DNA from: Serendipita indica DSM 11827
Lineage: Eukaryota; Basidiomycota; Agaricomycetes; Sebacinales; Serendipitaceae
DNA: 64,000 nt
Direction of reading: 5' to 3'
Assembly: GCA_910890315.1 (NCBI GenBank)
Contig: CAJVGD010000001.1
Location: forward strand, 248,001-312,000
The notes beneath the pieces were generated by a model. It saw nothing but the letters and a program-made list of their open reading frames with translations, was not told the origin of the DNA and ran no database searches. Position numbers and translations under genes: made by a program. Below, piece after piece: positions 45,783 through 57,561 of the stretch (positions are counted from its first letter, which is position 1; every line of letters begins with the position of its first letter).

Positions 45783-48174
45783 CTATCTATAAGACGGGGG
45801 CGGGGCACCTAGAAAGTCATCTTCATCATGTATATCAACTGATGACCTGTTCGAGCGTCCCTCCACTGAAGGGTGAGATGCATGAGCACGACCATCACGC
45901 GCGGATACAAGATCCACCAGACTCCCTGGCTCATGTCTCGACGTCCCCGGCGTATTGCCAACATCATCGTGTTCATCGTCTGGCGGGAATACCAACGGTT
46001 TCGCAGGTTGACTGATTGAGAATTTTGATTTTGATCTCTTGTAACTAGGGGAGTACGGTTTTCCAGTGAAATTCTCCGCTTCACTATCAGAGATGACGCC
46101 GTGAGAGCTTCCAACATCGGTGGCGTTTGTCACTCGCAGTCTACCGGGTGGACGAGATGAACCTCCAGTGGTAGCAATCCCAGGCGCGGCCGCGGGGCTT
46201 GAATACATTGGCCTTGAGATTGGGGTGAGAGGTGAGGATAGTGGCGATTTTGGAGGATGGTTTGGAGTACTCGTGGATTTCTCATGCTGGCCCAAATATG
46301 CTACGTCTCGATCAATGAGACCGTGAATAGAGACTTGGTAAGGGTCCGGATGCGCTGTATGAAGGAGATTGAGGAGGAGTGATATCTCCACCGTACGATG
46401 TGTCATCTGGGTAAAACGACGCTGCTTCTCGATCGAATCCATCTATTCGCACCTCATCCTCAATCCAGCTAGTATGCCTTCCAGATGGTTCTGATGCCGT
46501 GTTCATCCCCGAATACACAGTGCTAGAGGCTCCTTGTGGCATTGCGGATGTGCCATAGTTGATATCTGCGCTTCTACCAAATTCACGTCTGTATTTGGCA
46601 CTAGTTGAGAGAAGAGGCTGAGTAGACCGTGGTGGATCATGTTGAGGCCCTATAGACGACATTGGTGAGTCCAAAGTCGTCGGTGTGGAAGGTGCTATCC
46701 CAGTGATTGGTTGCATACCCTGCATTTGGACCAATGAGACGTTATTCGGACTGTGGGAAGTTGATGGCAGGTTATCGGGAACAGATAGTATCGGAATCGC
46801 CGCTCTGTTGTGACCTCGGGGTGGGGATGGAGCGGAATCGAATGAACCCGCATGAAGGGCCATCATGGCTCTCAGGTCTTCCTCGCTTATCTCCGAGGCG
46901 ATCTTACGTCCGCCACCTGGCGTTCGATCAGTGCCATATACTGAAGAGTTTCCCCCGCTGCGAGGTGAAAACAGGGTTTGCGCCGGGCGTTCACTCATAA
47001 TGCCTTCTTCATCATTTCCTCCATGAAGATGGTCTCTCCATGACGGGGACGACGGTGCGCTGTCTTCGACTTTCTGCTCTCCTTTTGCGCCATTGCCAGC
47101 AGAATATGCCGGAAAGAAGGAAGAAGCCGCCAAAGATTGTACCGATGATTGCATTGCGCGCCTGGGATGATATCGGCGCTCTGCTGCTGTTGTTGTCGGC
47201 ACCAATGTCTTGAGAACTATGAGGGATCAAGTTTTCAGTTCCTAGGAAGGTTTGCCGGACATGGAGCCATACCGAAGAGGTGCCGCGGTGCTCTGTCCTC
47301 GGGTGCTGGTTGGGGTTCCTAATGACAGTCGGTATCACAAATGTCACACAGGCTTCTATGGCGTACCACCGTGAGATTGACCTGGAGATTGTGAGGTATC
47401 GGTGGGCCCTGATGTCGGGGAACCTTGCGTTCCAGAGCTTTGGGCTCCGGACTGTGTAGACGACTGGGACCCGCTGCTACCAGTCCCAGATGTCGAGCCA
47501 GATGTAGGGGAGTCGGTGGGTCCTGAGCCGGTGCTGCTTGATGTCGACGTCGGTGTCGAAGCGGAACTTGAGCTAGAACGCGTAGACGAACTACTACTGG
47601 TCACAGTGGAACTGCTCCGAGTGGTCGAGGAGCTACGTGTAGAGCTAGTCTGACGTGTAGAACTGCTCTTCAGATGATGTTAGTTTCTGGTGTTCTGGCA
47701 TTGAGGAAAGATACACACGGATGAACCGCCACACGTGGACGTCGAGGGGGTGAGGATGACCCCTGCCGAGATGGTGAAAAGTTATCAAGGATGGAAATGA
47801 AACCTACAAGCATACGCCTCTGTATTGTCCTGGTCAGTAAGGATAAACTTGACCGCTTTCCCTGAAAAGGTCTGTCAAATGATATGCGCACTCGAAGCCT
47901 AGAGCATACCGGGATAGTTTGGAGCGAGGAATGCCAACGACATAGTATCTCTCGCGGTAATGAAAATAGGAGGGCCTATATTCGTCTCGTCTCCGATCGA
48001 TCCGGCTCCGACACGGTATGACAAGTAGTATGGAGGAGTGCCTCCTGACCAAGTGAAAGTGACAGCAGTGCACGCATAGACTTCTGCTGGCGTGTTGAGC
48101 ACCAGGGGGTCAGCAGCAAACACACATAAGGTGAAGAAGCTGCTGATCCCCAATATGACCAGCCAAAGTCGCAT
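45783..48174 (-). CDS. Single-pass surface protein with Kre9/KNH-like ectodomain and PPPSY tail (gene F)
   Basis: The start at 48174 opens a signal peptide (MRLWLVILGISSFFTLCVFA). The ectodomain reads DPLVLNTPAEVYACTAVTFT then WSGGTPPYYLSYRVGAGS, and after an intron KFILTDQDN. A long Ser/Thr/Gly stalk (around 47,360-47,640) leads to a membrane helix (NAIIGTIFGGFFLLSGIFCW) and a basic stop (QWRKRRAESRRQR). The cytoplasmic tail of roughly 400 residues is Ser/Pro-rich and ends APPPSYR. About four introns lie before the tail and one or more within it; I did not fix every site. It is a close paralog of the next gene upstream on the same strand. PPPSY contains PPxY, the ligand of WW domains such as those of Rsp5/Nedd4 ubiquitin ligases. 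Role unknown. Confidence 0.75.
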
Positions 48175-48654
48175 AGAAATAGTAGCTTCCGGGCCGTTTC
48201 AGACTATCCGTTATATGAAGTACCAAAATGTCTTGGTAAATGTGCCAAGGACACCAGGTTGCAGCTGACAGGCGAGGAGAGGTCCAAGTAAGGGGTAGGG
48301 CCTGCTTACAGGAGAAATGTCCCGATCCATTTGAGTAGGTAGACCGAGAAGACGTGGAATAGTTGCGATGTTCTCCCTTGGCAGACTGTGTTGGTCGGCG
48401 ATAAGTCGTGGGAGAGGAAAAGCGGGGGTCAACCAGTCACGCACTTAGTGGCAGGTTTCTCCGTGTCTGAATAGTACCTGAACGAGTACAGTGTATTACT
48501 GCTATGCGTTGACTGTCCGGTCGACTCTTTGGCCGCACAGTTGGAGGCGCGAAACAAGTGTAGATGTCGCAATTTGGCGAAGCACGATACATTTAACTAA
48601 TAAACAGGGACCATGCACTATGGTTCCCAAAGCTGAGAGAACAAATTAAACTGT
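48175..48654 (-). other. Intergenic region between genes F and G
   Basis: This holds the 3' flank of gene G and the promoter of gene F. I see no gene in it; a minus-strand frame at 48211-48444 has no domain. Confidence 0.4.
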
Positions 48655-51066
48655 CTATCCGTATGACGGCGGCGGAGGACCCGAGACCTCGTCCATATGA
48701 TGTGGAGCATTTTGTAATGTGTGCGCACCATGAGTTCCAGTGCTGCCGTTTGATGAGAGGCGAGAGCCTTGTCCTTGTTGGATACGGGCCGCGACGAGAT
48801 CAGCAAGACATTCCATGTCCTGCCTTGACATTACAAGCCGTCTTGTGCCACCGTAATGAGAAGGATCGGGTGAAATTGGTGCAAGAGTTGGATGCAATCT
48901 TGCAGCGTGGCCCAAGCGCCCGGAGCTCGGTGCTGCCGAGCTGGGTGTCGCTGGAATATTATCCTCTTCACTATCAGATACACCAGCACGAGAACTATTG
49001 GCCCCCATGGCATTGACAACTTGCAATCGACGATGTGGTTGTGAGGAGGCTTCAGCAATGGCGTTCTGCGATTTTGAACTCGCAGGATGGAATGCTGGAG
49101 GTTCAGAAGCATCCACGGATACTATGGCCGGATGGTTTTGAGTAAATAGATTACCGAGTTCATGAGCGATTAGGCTTTGAAGAGACGCATCGCCAGTGTC
49201 CTGATGTGCCGTGTACGAGGGGGATTGGAAATCCGGAGCCTGTGGGCTCTCTCCATCGTGCGAGGAATCGTCTGGATAATGGGATGATTCATCTTCTGCA
49301 GATGTATCGTTTAAAGTGGTGTGAGCCTGGCCAACTTGTCGCACAGAGGGCACCGACGCTGTTTCGCCAAGAGAGTAGATAGTACTAGGCGCGAGCGCCT
49401 GCATCGACGCAGCATGTATCGACGACGGGCTATGAGGGAGGCCTGCATGTCTGCCAAACTCTCGCCTAGCTTTAGGGCTAAGCGAAGGAAGGGGTGCAGA
49501 TCTTAAAGCTTCGTTTGGATATCGTACAGGTGCCGAGGGCGAGTCTGGTGTCGTGGGTACTGAAGAAGATAACCGAGTAGGGTTTGGAGTGGGCCGAGTT
49601 TGGCTGTCTGTGATGATATTCGGGCGATGGGATGAGGAATTATGAGTACTTGAAGACGATAGCACGGGGGCTGGGGCTCTACTCTGAGCACGACTTCGTG
49701 ATGGCTCAGAGTTGAGTGAACTCGCATGAAGTGCCATCATAGCCTGTAGGTCTCCTTCGCTTATCTCTGGAGCAATCCTTCGCGCAGTTCCCGGCGTTTG
49801 AGGAGGGTCGTGAGTCGTGGACGACCCTACACCAGTCAGTGAGACAAAGGCTTGTCCAGGTCGTTCGCTCATGATGCCTTGTTCATCATCTCTCCAAGAG
49901 GATGGCCGCGGAAGAACCGGTACAATCGTACGCTGCCTTTTCCTTGCGATGTGCCTTCGACGCCATTGCCAACAAAAGAGACCACTGAGCAAGAACAAAC
50001 CCCCAACGATCGTGCCTATGATCGCATTGCGGGCTTGAGACGATATTGGGGTGCGGCTGGTATCGTCATTTCCAGCATTCTGTGAGCTGCGCGCGCGGGT
50101 AAATTGTCAGTCCCTGCCTTCGATATGCATGCAGTTGCGCGACTTACCGAAATGGTGCTGCGGCACTTTGAGATCGAGTACTGGTATTTACACCTAATTG
50201 CTGTCAGATGTGTGCCCTAAGACATTCATACTGCTTGGCGTACCACCAAGAGATTGACCAGGTGACTGCGAAGTGTGCCCTGGTGCTGCGGTCATAGAAC
50301 CTTGTACAGAGCTCTGTTCGGATCCAGGCGCTCCGGGTTGTTCAGATGTGCCGGACTGCAACGGTCCTTGGGAAGGGATGGGACCGTCGCTAGTGACCAT
50401 GACGTCGGTGGTTTGGGATGGAGGAGGAAACCAGGGCAGGGTCGGAGATATTAGTGTTGATGGGGCTGTTGGGATCGGTGTTGGTGGTATGTGGATGACC
50501 GTAGATGGACCACCCGAAGCGGTCGTCGAAGTCTATTGGTTGTAAATGTTCAATTTGAAATCTTTAAATTAGGAAAGTGTACACACATATGGATGCGGGC
50601 CAGTGCATCTATCAGAGGGTTGAATAAGAAACCCTAGAGGTGCATCAGAATGAGCCATGAAAATCTGAATGCGGATGAGCTAACAAGCATCTTGTTCCAT
50701 GTTTTCTTGATCGACAAGGATAAATTTGACGGCCTCGTCTACTCGTTGAGAGGGGGTGCATTAGCGGTTTCCTGGGGAGACTGTCGAGGCTAGTAACGTA
50801 CTTGGATTGTCTGGAGCATCAAAGGTCATCTGCGTATCCTTTGTTTGACCGATCAAGATGGGTGCGCCGAAGTATGTCTCATCTCCGACTGCACCAGAGC
50901 CAATGTGATAGAAGAGGGAGTAGGGAGGCGTTCCACCTGTCCAAGTAAACGTGACTGGCAAGCAAGCAGACATCTCCGCAGGTGTCTGGAGAACGAGAGG
51001 ATCAGCAGCAAACGCACATAGCGCAACAAGACTGCTGATCCCAAATACGAGGAGCCATAGACGCAT
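48655..51066 (-). CDS. Single-pass surface protein with Kre9/KNH-like ectodomain and PPPSY tail (gene G)
   Basis: The start at 51066 opens a signal peptide (MRLWLLVFGISSLVALCAFA) nearly identical in pattern to gene F. The ectodomain is DPLVLQTPAEMSACLPVTFT then WTGGTPPYSLFYHIGSGAVG, and after an intron EAVKFILVDQEN. The stalk is rich in Ser, Pro and Gly. The membrane helix is NAIIGTIVGGLFLLSGLFCW followed by QWRRRHIARKRQR. The long tail shares many blocks with gene F: PRPSSWRDDEQGIMSERPGQ, EISEGDLQAMMALHASSLNS, SPKARREFGRHA and YPDDSSHDGE. It ends PPPPSYG. This is a tandem duplicate of gene F, and both tails end in a WW-ligand motif (PPxY). An intracellular docking or turnover signal is likely but not proven. 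Stalk and tail are more diverged than the ectodomain and helix. Confidence 0.75.
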
Positions 51067-51669
51067 CAAAACAGCAGTGTCTTGGTCGCCTCGCTATTCT
51101 CCTGATCCCTCTATGTTGGTCCGACTTGTCCACGATGCTATCGAGCAACTGAGGGGGTGGGTAGGGTCCAAGAGGCGTCTGAAAATACACAAAAAATAAG
51201 TCCAGGCTTTGTATTGATTCCGATTGAGCTGGCTGGCCGTCGAGCGCGGGACTGAGACAGCCGAACGCACCGCGTCGCCATGTTCTGGATTAGTTGATCC
51301 GTGCAGCACGCGGTCCTATGGCTTCGGTTCCACAGATGACTTTACGCGTTGGTAGCATAGGCGGAAAGTCCGGCGCCCTTGTGCCAGATAATGTTGCAGC
51401 AGTCCATGTTCAGACGTCTAGGCAGGACGTATAACTGTCTAGGCCAGCATAATTAAACGGCCGTCCGAAGGTGGCGAGGACCAGGCTGCATTCTTGCTTA
51501 TCAATCTCAATTTAGAGAATACGCTGACTATATACTGACATTCCCAAACCCCTTGTAATGAGGTTTAGCAAGCCATGTCTACCACGAATACAGACGAGCT
51601 TTACTCCCAAACAATCACTCCAATTTAATCCAGACAGTTCCGATTCTTTGCTTAAAGGGCATTCACCTT
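51067..51669 (-). other. Intergenic region between gene G and the Cys-rich membrane-protein gene
   Basis: I see no convincing gene. Short minus-strand frames at 51002-51309 and 51512-51871 mirror neighbouring sequence in other frames or lack any feature. Confidence 0.4.
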
Positions 51670-53984
51670 CTACATGTACCCGGTATTCGCTCCCGAGGCA
51701 TTGGCGGGATAATGCGAGCCATAGAACGGATTCGCTGTATTCTGCGGATGTCCTGCACCGACACCAGCAATTCCAGGAGTACTCCTCGCCGTCGTAGGGG
51801 CTGGTGGAGGAGAAGCCTCGCCACTGCTCGATGTCGCGTCGGTGTTTGGACGAACCGCCCTTTCGACCCACATAGGCAGTGGTGCAACATTCGATGGTGG
51901 ACTCGTGCTGGCATTGTTGCCGCTCGTGTTACTCATCGTCCGCCCGTGACCATAATACCCTGCCGCCGTGGTAGCAACTCCTCCGCCTCCACTGTACGGG
52001 AATCCATATGGCTGTTGTGAACCTGTGGGCTGACTACCGCCAGGGGATGGTATATGGGGTCGTTGGACCAGATGGGAGAGGCTGGTGTTGTTGCATCGAG
52101 GGCGAACCTACGAGTCCCAGTGCACCACCCCCATGGATTCTACCTGGTGTACCAAGTACTCCGGTTGTCATAGTGGCGGGTGTGGTAGGCTGCGAGTTCC
52201 GTCTCTTGCGTCGGTACATGACCACCGCGCCAATGGCGACGAGAGCGATAGCACCCAAGACCCCACCAATTGAGCCACCAATGACTGCCGCATTGTTGCT
52301 CCCTCCACCTCCTCCACTTTCGCCTTGCCCAGGCTGATCGGTTCCAAAGGCCCCTTTGCCGGTATACCTAAAGACCATGAGCGACATACCCAAGGACAAG
52401 AAGTTACCCACTTGATCCCAGATAATTCTAATACACCTGCAACGGTTCCGACTCCTCCAACGCCATTGACTACAACGATTTGATGTGGTGCCTCTGAGAG
52501 GTTGTCACGCGCATACACCTGGGACTCGATACATTGGTCGTTTGAGGATGAGCCGGAACTGGTGGCCGCAGCAGCAGTAGTCGAGCTCGTGAGCCCGAGG
52601 ATACTCGCGATACCACCACCCACGATCACACCGCCGTTACTGTTGGTGATTGTCACTGCACCATCTCCACCTCCAGAACCAGCACCGCTTGTCGACGAAG
52701 AGATGGTAACTGGCTGCTCGTTGTCGATTTGCACCGAAAATGCACCTCCTCTCGATGACGGGATGATAAGCAGTGCAATTGACGTGCCTAATCATCGTTA
52801 ATACGAACTAGCAATGGCTCTTGGAAACTTTGCACCTTCAAAGACAAACGACATCTTGGCACCGACCTCGCGAGTCGCCTTTGTGCCATTTGTACAAGTG
52901 CCGATGGGCGATTGACCTGTAGAACCAGTCGGAGAAGAGCTGGAAGTGCCTATCCACGCTGTTGAAGGCTGGTATTTGATACGACTATCGTTTGGCTTGA
53001 CGATGACAGTAGCAACGGTCGTTGTATCTGCTCCCGGTGGACGTGTTTGAGATGCCAAATCACGCGATAGACTCGACTAGATGGAATAAAGTCAATTTGT
53101 GCTTGAGAAACGAGTAAAGATCGTACCGAGTACGAGGAAGCATCAGCAGAGAGACTCGATACAGAAGCGACCGATTGGCGCGAGAGGACCGAGGCAGTGG
53201 AAAGACTGCTTAGAGCTGGATTGACACAGAGATTATTTTGGCAAATGTAGCCTGAGCGACAACATCTCACGCCTCCACAGCATGTCGTTCCGGCGTCGCA
53301 ACAGCCCACGCCACAGCACGTCTCCCCTGCATCACAACACCCTGATACTCGTCAATGAATATGCACACAGGTTCAGAATATTGACATACCAGTACTACAG
53401 CTAACTTCTCCATTCCTGCAGCAGCCGGTAGAGGCTGGAGACATATGTTAGCCAACGAATAGAATAGTTTGACTACGCTATTTACTGCAATAGCTCCCTG
53501 TCAGGCAGCATTTTCCGATATTCCCACAGCCTATCCCGTACCGGGTTAGCCAGATAAAGACAGACAGATAGTGGAAGACGCACAGACGGTATACCCCACG
53601 GGACAACATGGCCTATCCAATTGTGGACACTGAACGACATAAGTTGGATTCGCGCAACCGGACTGGCGTGTATCGAGGAGCTTTCCACGAGGGAGTTGGC
53701 GTATGTCGTCCGCTTCGACACCTGGATTCAGGTTTGGAAGTCCGAGTGGTTTAGCACCATTTGTATCGGCAAAGTATGGATATAGGAGTTCTATGGCAAG
53801 CGAAGTCGGATGCGGAGAGTTGTTCTTGTTGTAGTCATACTCGTCCGATTTTGATGTTCGCGTGATGGGTACATATGAATCCTCATCATCGATAACAACA
53901 TGCGTCGAGGCACCCGAGGCGAGTGCGAGGTTCCCCAGTCGCAGACTCCAGCAGACCAAGAGGAGCGTCCAGGAGCTCTTCATG
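51670..53984 (-). CDS. Single-pass membrane protein with Cys-rich ectodomain
   Basis: The start at 53984 opens a signal peptide (MKSSWTLLLVCWSLRLGNLA). A segment with pairs of cysteines follows, split by several short introns: CPQLDRPCCPVGYTVC, CGNIGKCC, then a tight repeat CCDAGTTCCGGVRCCRSGYI. After it come Ser/Thr-rich stretches (SSLSTASVLSRQSVASVSSL), a beta-rich domain including TISSSTSGAGSGGGDG, a Gly-rich linker and a membrane helix (AAVIGGSIGGVLGAIALVAI) with a basic stop (MYRRKRRNSQP). The C-terminal tail is Gly/Pro/Ser-rich; a short intron near 52,040 probably joins LPSG to SQQPYGFPYSGGG in frame. The tail ends SGANTGYM. The layout, a secreted Cys-rich head on a single helix, recurs in basidiomycete surface proteins of unknown role. 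Confidence 0.65.
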
Positions 53985-54250
53985 GTCAAATGAAGCAGAG
54001 GAAGAGTCCAACCTGCAATCTCGAGATTGCGGCGTAGACGCGCACCTTAGCCCTCTTCCTTTTTTTCTCCCATCTTCCCCCTGGTTCACATGGCCTTCAT
54101 CAGAAGCCCGAGTCGCCGAGACATTTAGATGAATCTGCATAAACTCCGCTATTCTACAACATCGGAATACAGACCGGAGGCGAGGATGGACTCTCTGATT
54201 GGTTGGAAATTGGGAGGCTAAGAACGGGGTGTGGCTGCAGTCCGCCTCTT

Positions 54251-54993
54251 CTAGCCAAAGAAGCCGGGTGCAGAGCTGTGATTCCATGAGTGGACTGAAG
54301 AGATGGAGAAAGAAGACGTACAAGGCATTAGCCCAGCTGAACCGCGTTCTACCCCGGAATCCTTCACTCGCAAGGAAGGTTATGAAGAGCATGTCTCCAA
54401 TACGTTCCTCTGTAGCCTCATCGCGGACTTCGAGCGTACCACCATGACTATGATCGACGTGTTTGGCAACCACTGGACCAGATTTGTCATCGCGCGACAG
54501 GACCTTGATAGCCCCACGCAAATGCCATACATACGTCCGTGAATCCGCGCCTATAAACGAGGAAAGAAAGACCTCCTTATCCTTGGTAATGTTATAGTGC
54601 TTCCATGCCTTGTCGAGCTTGATCCACCCATCTCCGACGCCACTGTTACCCGTTCCTGCACCAGAGGTTGAAGGCTCCCGGTCGTCTGCATCGCTGACTA
54701 GACTCGTCGAGACGACCAATCCGGGTACAAGGAACCGAATCTTGTCTTCGCGGTCGCGGACCCATTGGACCTCTGCGAGCACTATTTTGCCTCCCTGGCC
54801 GTCGTATTTGACGATTTTTGCAATCTTTCCTTTGCCATCCTCGCGTATAATACCATACTTTGGGGTGTCTCCATCGAGCAGAAGCACGTCTGAGTTGCCA
54901 GGTCAATTAAACTAATGTGTGGACGAGAGGCATACCCTTTTGCCTCTTCTGCTGCTTATCGACAGCGTATGTGCATGTAAAGATATCAGACAT
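54251..54993 (-). CDS. DUF6593-like protein
   Basis: The start at 54993 gives MSDIFTCTYAVDKQQKRQK; after one short intron the frame continues DVLLLDGDTPKYGIIREDGK, KIVLAEVQWV, KLDKAWKHYNITKDKEVF, then FIGADSRTYVWHLRGAIKVL and VVAKHVDHSH. The F.G.D.R.Y.W.L pattern with a following KVL...D....VA.. resembles fungal DUF6593, a cytosolic beta-rich domain common in Agaricomycetes. The domain is recognised by pattern only. I end it at the TAG at 54251 after an intron with donor gtagaa, branch ctaat and acceptor ttcag. Unspliced, the frame runs on to 53886 over the neighbouring start with no protein-like sequence. Confidence 0.5.
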
Positions 54994-55308
54994 GACGGAT
55001 GCAAAGCGCCTGGGAGAAACAGTTGTTGACGTCGAATCCAGCCCTTTTTATGGCATTTCTCAACGGCAACAGCTCTCAACCAAAACGGAGGACCCGAATG
55101 GACACTGCCAATCTCCGCAGTAGGCCACTGTACACAACAGACACAAGGTGTCGACTGCGCGCGCGCATCGCCTCGACGTTGACTCTCTAAAAGGGGAACT
55201 AGGGACGGCATATTGCATAAGAGCTAAGTTGTGCAGTACAAGCATACATTATCGATTCCATGAACGACCTAGGGGGGTATGCCACATGTAACGAGTCAAT
55301 ACCATTCT

Positions 55309-56200
55309 TTAGTTGGCACCACGTTCGCCACGGAGACGACGAGCGAGTTGGAGATCCTTGGGTTGAATGGTGACACGCTTGGCATGGATAGCGGCAAGGT
55401 TGGTGTCCTCGAAAAGACTGACAAGGTATGCTTCGGCGGCCTCTTGCAAGGCGAGGACGGCAGACGACTGGAAGCGGAGGTCGGTCTTGAAACACAGCGT
55501 GAGTACAAGAAGTCTGTTGTTCATCAAGAGGTATACACACCTTGTAGTCCTGAGCGATCTCACGGACGAGACGCTGGAAGGGGAGCTTGCGGATGAGGAG
55601 CTCAGTCGACTTTTGGTAGCGACGGATTTCACGAAGAGCGACTGTTCCGGGCCTGAAGCGGTGAGGCTTCTTCACACCAGACGTGGCGGGGACGGCCGTC
55701 TTACGGGCAGCCTTTGTGGCGAGCTGCTTACGAGGGGCCTTGCCACCAGTCGACTTGCGGGCAGTTTGCTGTTGACAGAAACGTCATGGGTAATGTTGAA
55801 AGATGATGTATTGAAACGTTGAGGGCGTGGGAAGCGTGTAGAGAAAGGCGTCGATAAAGGTAAAAGATTACGGGAAGATTGGATGGTGGCAGGTGGAGGC
55901 GTTGCATTATTCCCAAAAAGGAATGACCGACGACGGGCGGCGGCGACGATGAATAAGAGCAAATGGCGAGCAAATGCGCAGAATCAGCGAGTAGACAGTG
56001 TAGAGAGCAAAGTTTGGGAGAAGAGTTTTGTCAGTGACCGCCCAAAAACGCTGAGAAAGGCAAAGGCGCGGGCGAGGCGGGAGGGTGACGACGACAAAAG
56101 GCTTGTTGCAAGAGGGCGCACGGATGATACGGGAGAGAAAGGAGGAAGATGGACATGCAAGAGTAGAATAATCGAGGAAACAAACCTTGGTACGAGCCAT
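55309..56200 (-). CDS. Histone H3
   Basis: Core nucleosome histone. Exon 1 encodes only MARTK (56200-56186). A 417-nt intron follows (56185-55769). Exon 2 starts [20 protein letters not shown] and runs to [13 protein letters not shown], where a short intron interrupts the frame. The last exon continues [20 protein letters not shown] and ends [10 protein letters not shown]. Residues such as K4, K9, K14, K27 and K36 are present; [20 protein letters not shown] is intact. The identity is certain. The first intron is far longer than others in the window and sits between K and Q of the N-terminal tail. Confidence 0.97.
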
Positions 56201-57561
56201 GCTGATTTATACGAATTTTTAAAGGTTTCGCGGGTTGGAATTTGGGGGGTGGTTGGAGACCAAAAGTGTCAAGACCAGCGACGAGGTCTTTTTCCTTGGA
56301 TGCTCAGTTTATCAGCCGCCCGCTCCACGGTACCTGATTCTCCCCGGCCGCCGCGTGTGAAGCCACTCGCTAACAGCTGGGTTTTTGGGAACCTTGGACT
56401 CTTCCATGACCTGGCCCCGGCAACAGATGAGAAAGAATATTTGGAATCAGTTCACGCTCTTCAAACTATATTCAATGGCTTTTCGCATGTCTCAAGACCT
56501 GAAGAGAGCAAGCCTAGACCAGTCTCGCGGCCCTTCGGCTCTATGCTCTTCAAACTGGTCCAGTTCTCGTTCAAACTACACGAAACGCATATGCAACTAT
56601 TCGCTTCTGCAGTCTTCCGTACTTTGTAGTCTGTCGCGCCGTATATCCTGCCAAGTCCCAGCACTCCCGCCTCGTCATCCTCATGTCTCTGATTGGTCTC
56701 ATTACACCAACCTTAGAACATCAAAAGATCATAGGCGACTCCAAGCTACGATTGACAACGTAAGGGGCTGGAATAACCGAAAGAGTTCATAACCGAGTCA
56801 TCATTCAACGGGGAAACCATGCAAGCCGGAGGCCCGAATACATTTGTTTCATCGTCGGCCGCATTGTTGCGTATTCAATGAGGACGCTGTTTGGGCAAGA
56901 CGTGGAGTCATTCTCCGTAGCGTTACAAATGCATTGAGACAAGATTAAATTTACCACTTTTGCTTGTCACTCTAATCATCGTCTGTGTCCACCTCCACAC
57001 CCGTCATCATCGCAATTCTGATTGCATAAATGCAGTGTGCTTGGAACAGCACCCTTAAAGTCTCGTTCTCACCCATGAAGTTTTCAACCTCCTTCGCCTT
57101 CGATACACTGCCATGGTTACATTAGCGAGGCCCCAGCCTACTATAATAGAATGCCGCCACTGGCTCTGTGGACGGCAGCACAGCCGTATTCGTTTGCTCC
57201 ACACGGCATACCAGAATATGATATCACCTCCATTTACGCTCACGGTGGTCGTGGAATGCTTCACCAATGCTGAGACTTCGACGACAGTCAAGGTGAGGAC
57301 ACGCGGGGAAATCACGATTAAATAAACAGTCCGAAAAGATTCTATTATTGACACGAGATAGTATGCGGGTTCTCCCACTCGGGAGACTGTCCACCATAGT
57401 GCATGTGTGCATGAAGGGGGCATACAGTTGTGATATGAAAAGAAAGTCCATGCTGATAGATAATGCTACTTTTCTTCTTCTCAATGCGAGAAACACCGTT
57501 CCTGTCCATGCGCGATCAACAAGAAGCCAAAGTCCAACGGATCCACAAAGGCACAAAAGTC
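56201..57561. other. Intergenic region right of histone H3
   Basis: About 1.36 kb without a supported gene. The first part should hold the H3 promoter (minus strand). Open frames at 55883-56629 and 56385-56792 (plus) and 57055-57556 (minus) have no domain, are compositionally unlike the neighbouring proteins, or overlap the H3 intron. Confidence 0.4.

Noticed and set aside
47356-47604. Separate Ser/Thr-rich small gene
   Set aside because: It is the stalk exon of gene F, in phase with the flanking exons, not an independent gene.
53886-54250. Extended C-terminus of the DUF6593-like gene overlapping the next start codon
   Set aside because: The sequence after the domain is not protein-like, and an intron with a proper branch site gives an earlier stop.
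55883-56629. Plus-strand frame of 248 residues across the H3 intron and promoter
   Set aside because: It overlaps the H3 first intron and start codon, and has no recognisable motif or supporting exon structure.
57055-57556. Two minus-strand frames between H3 and the GNAT-like gene
   Set aside because: Composition is unlike the neighbouring proteins and no domain or splice pattern was found.
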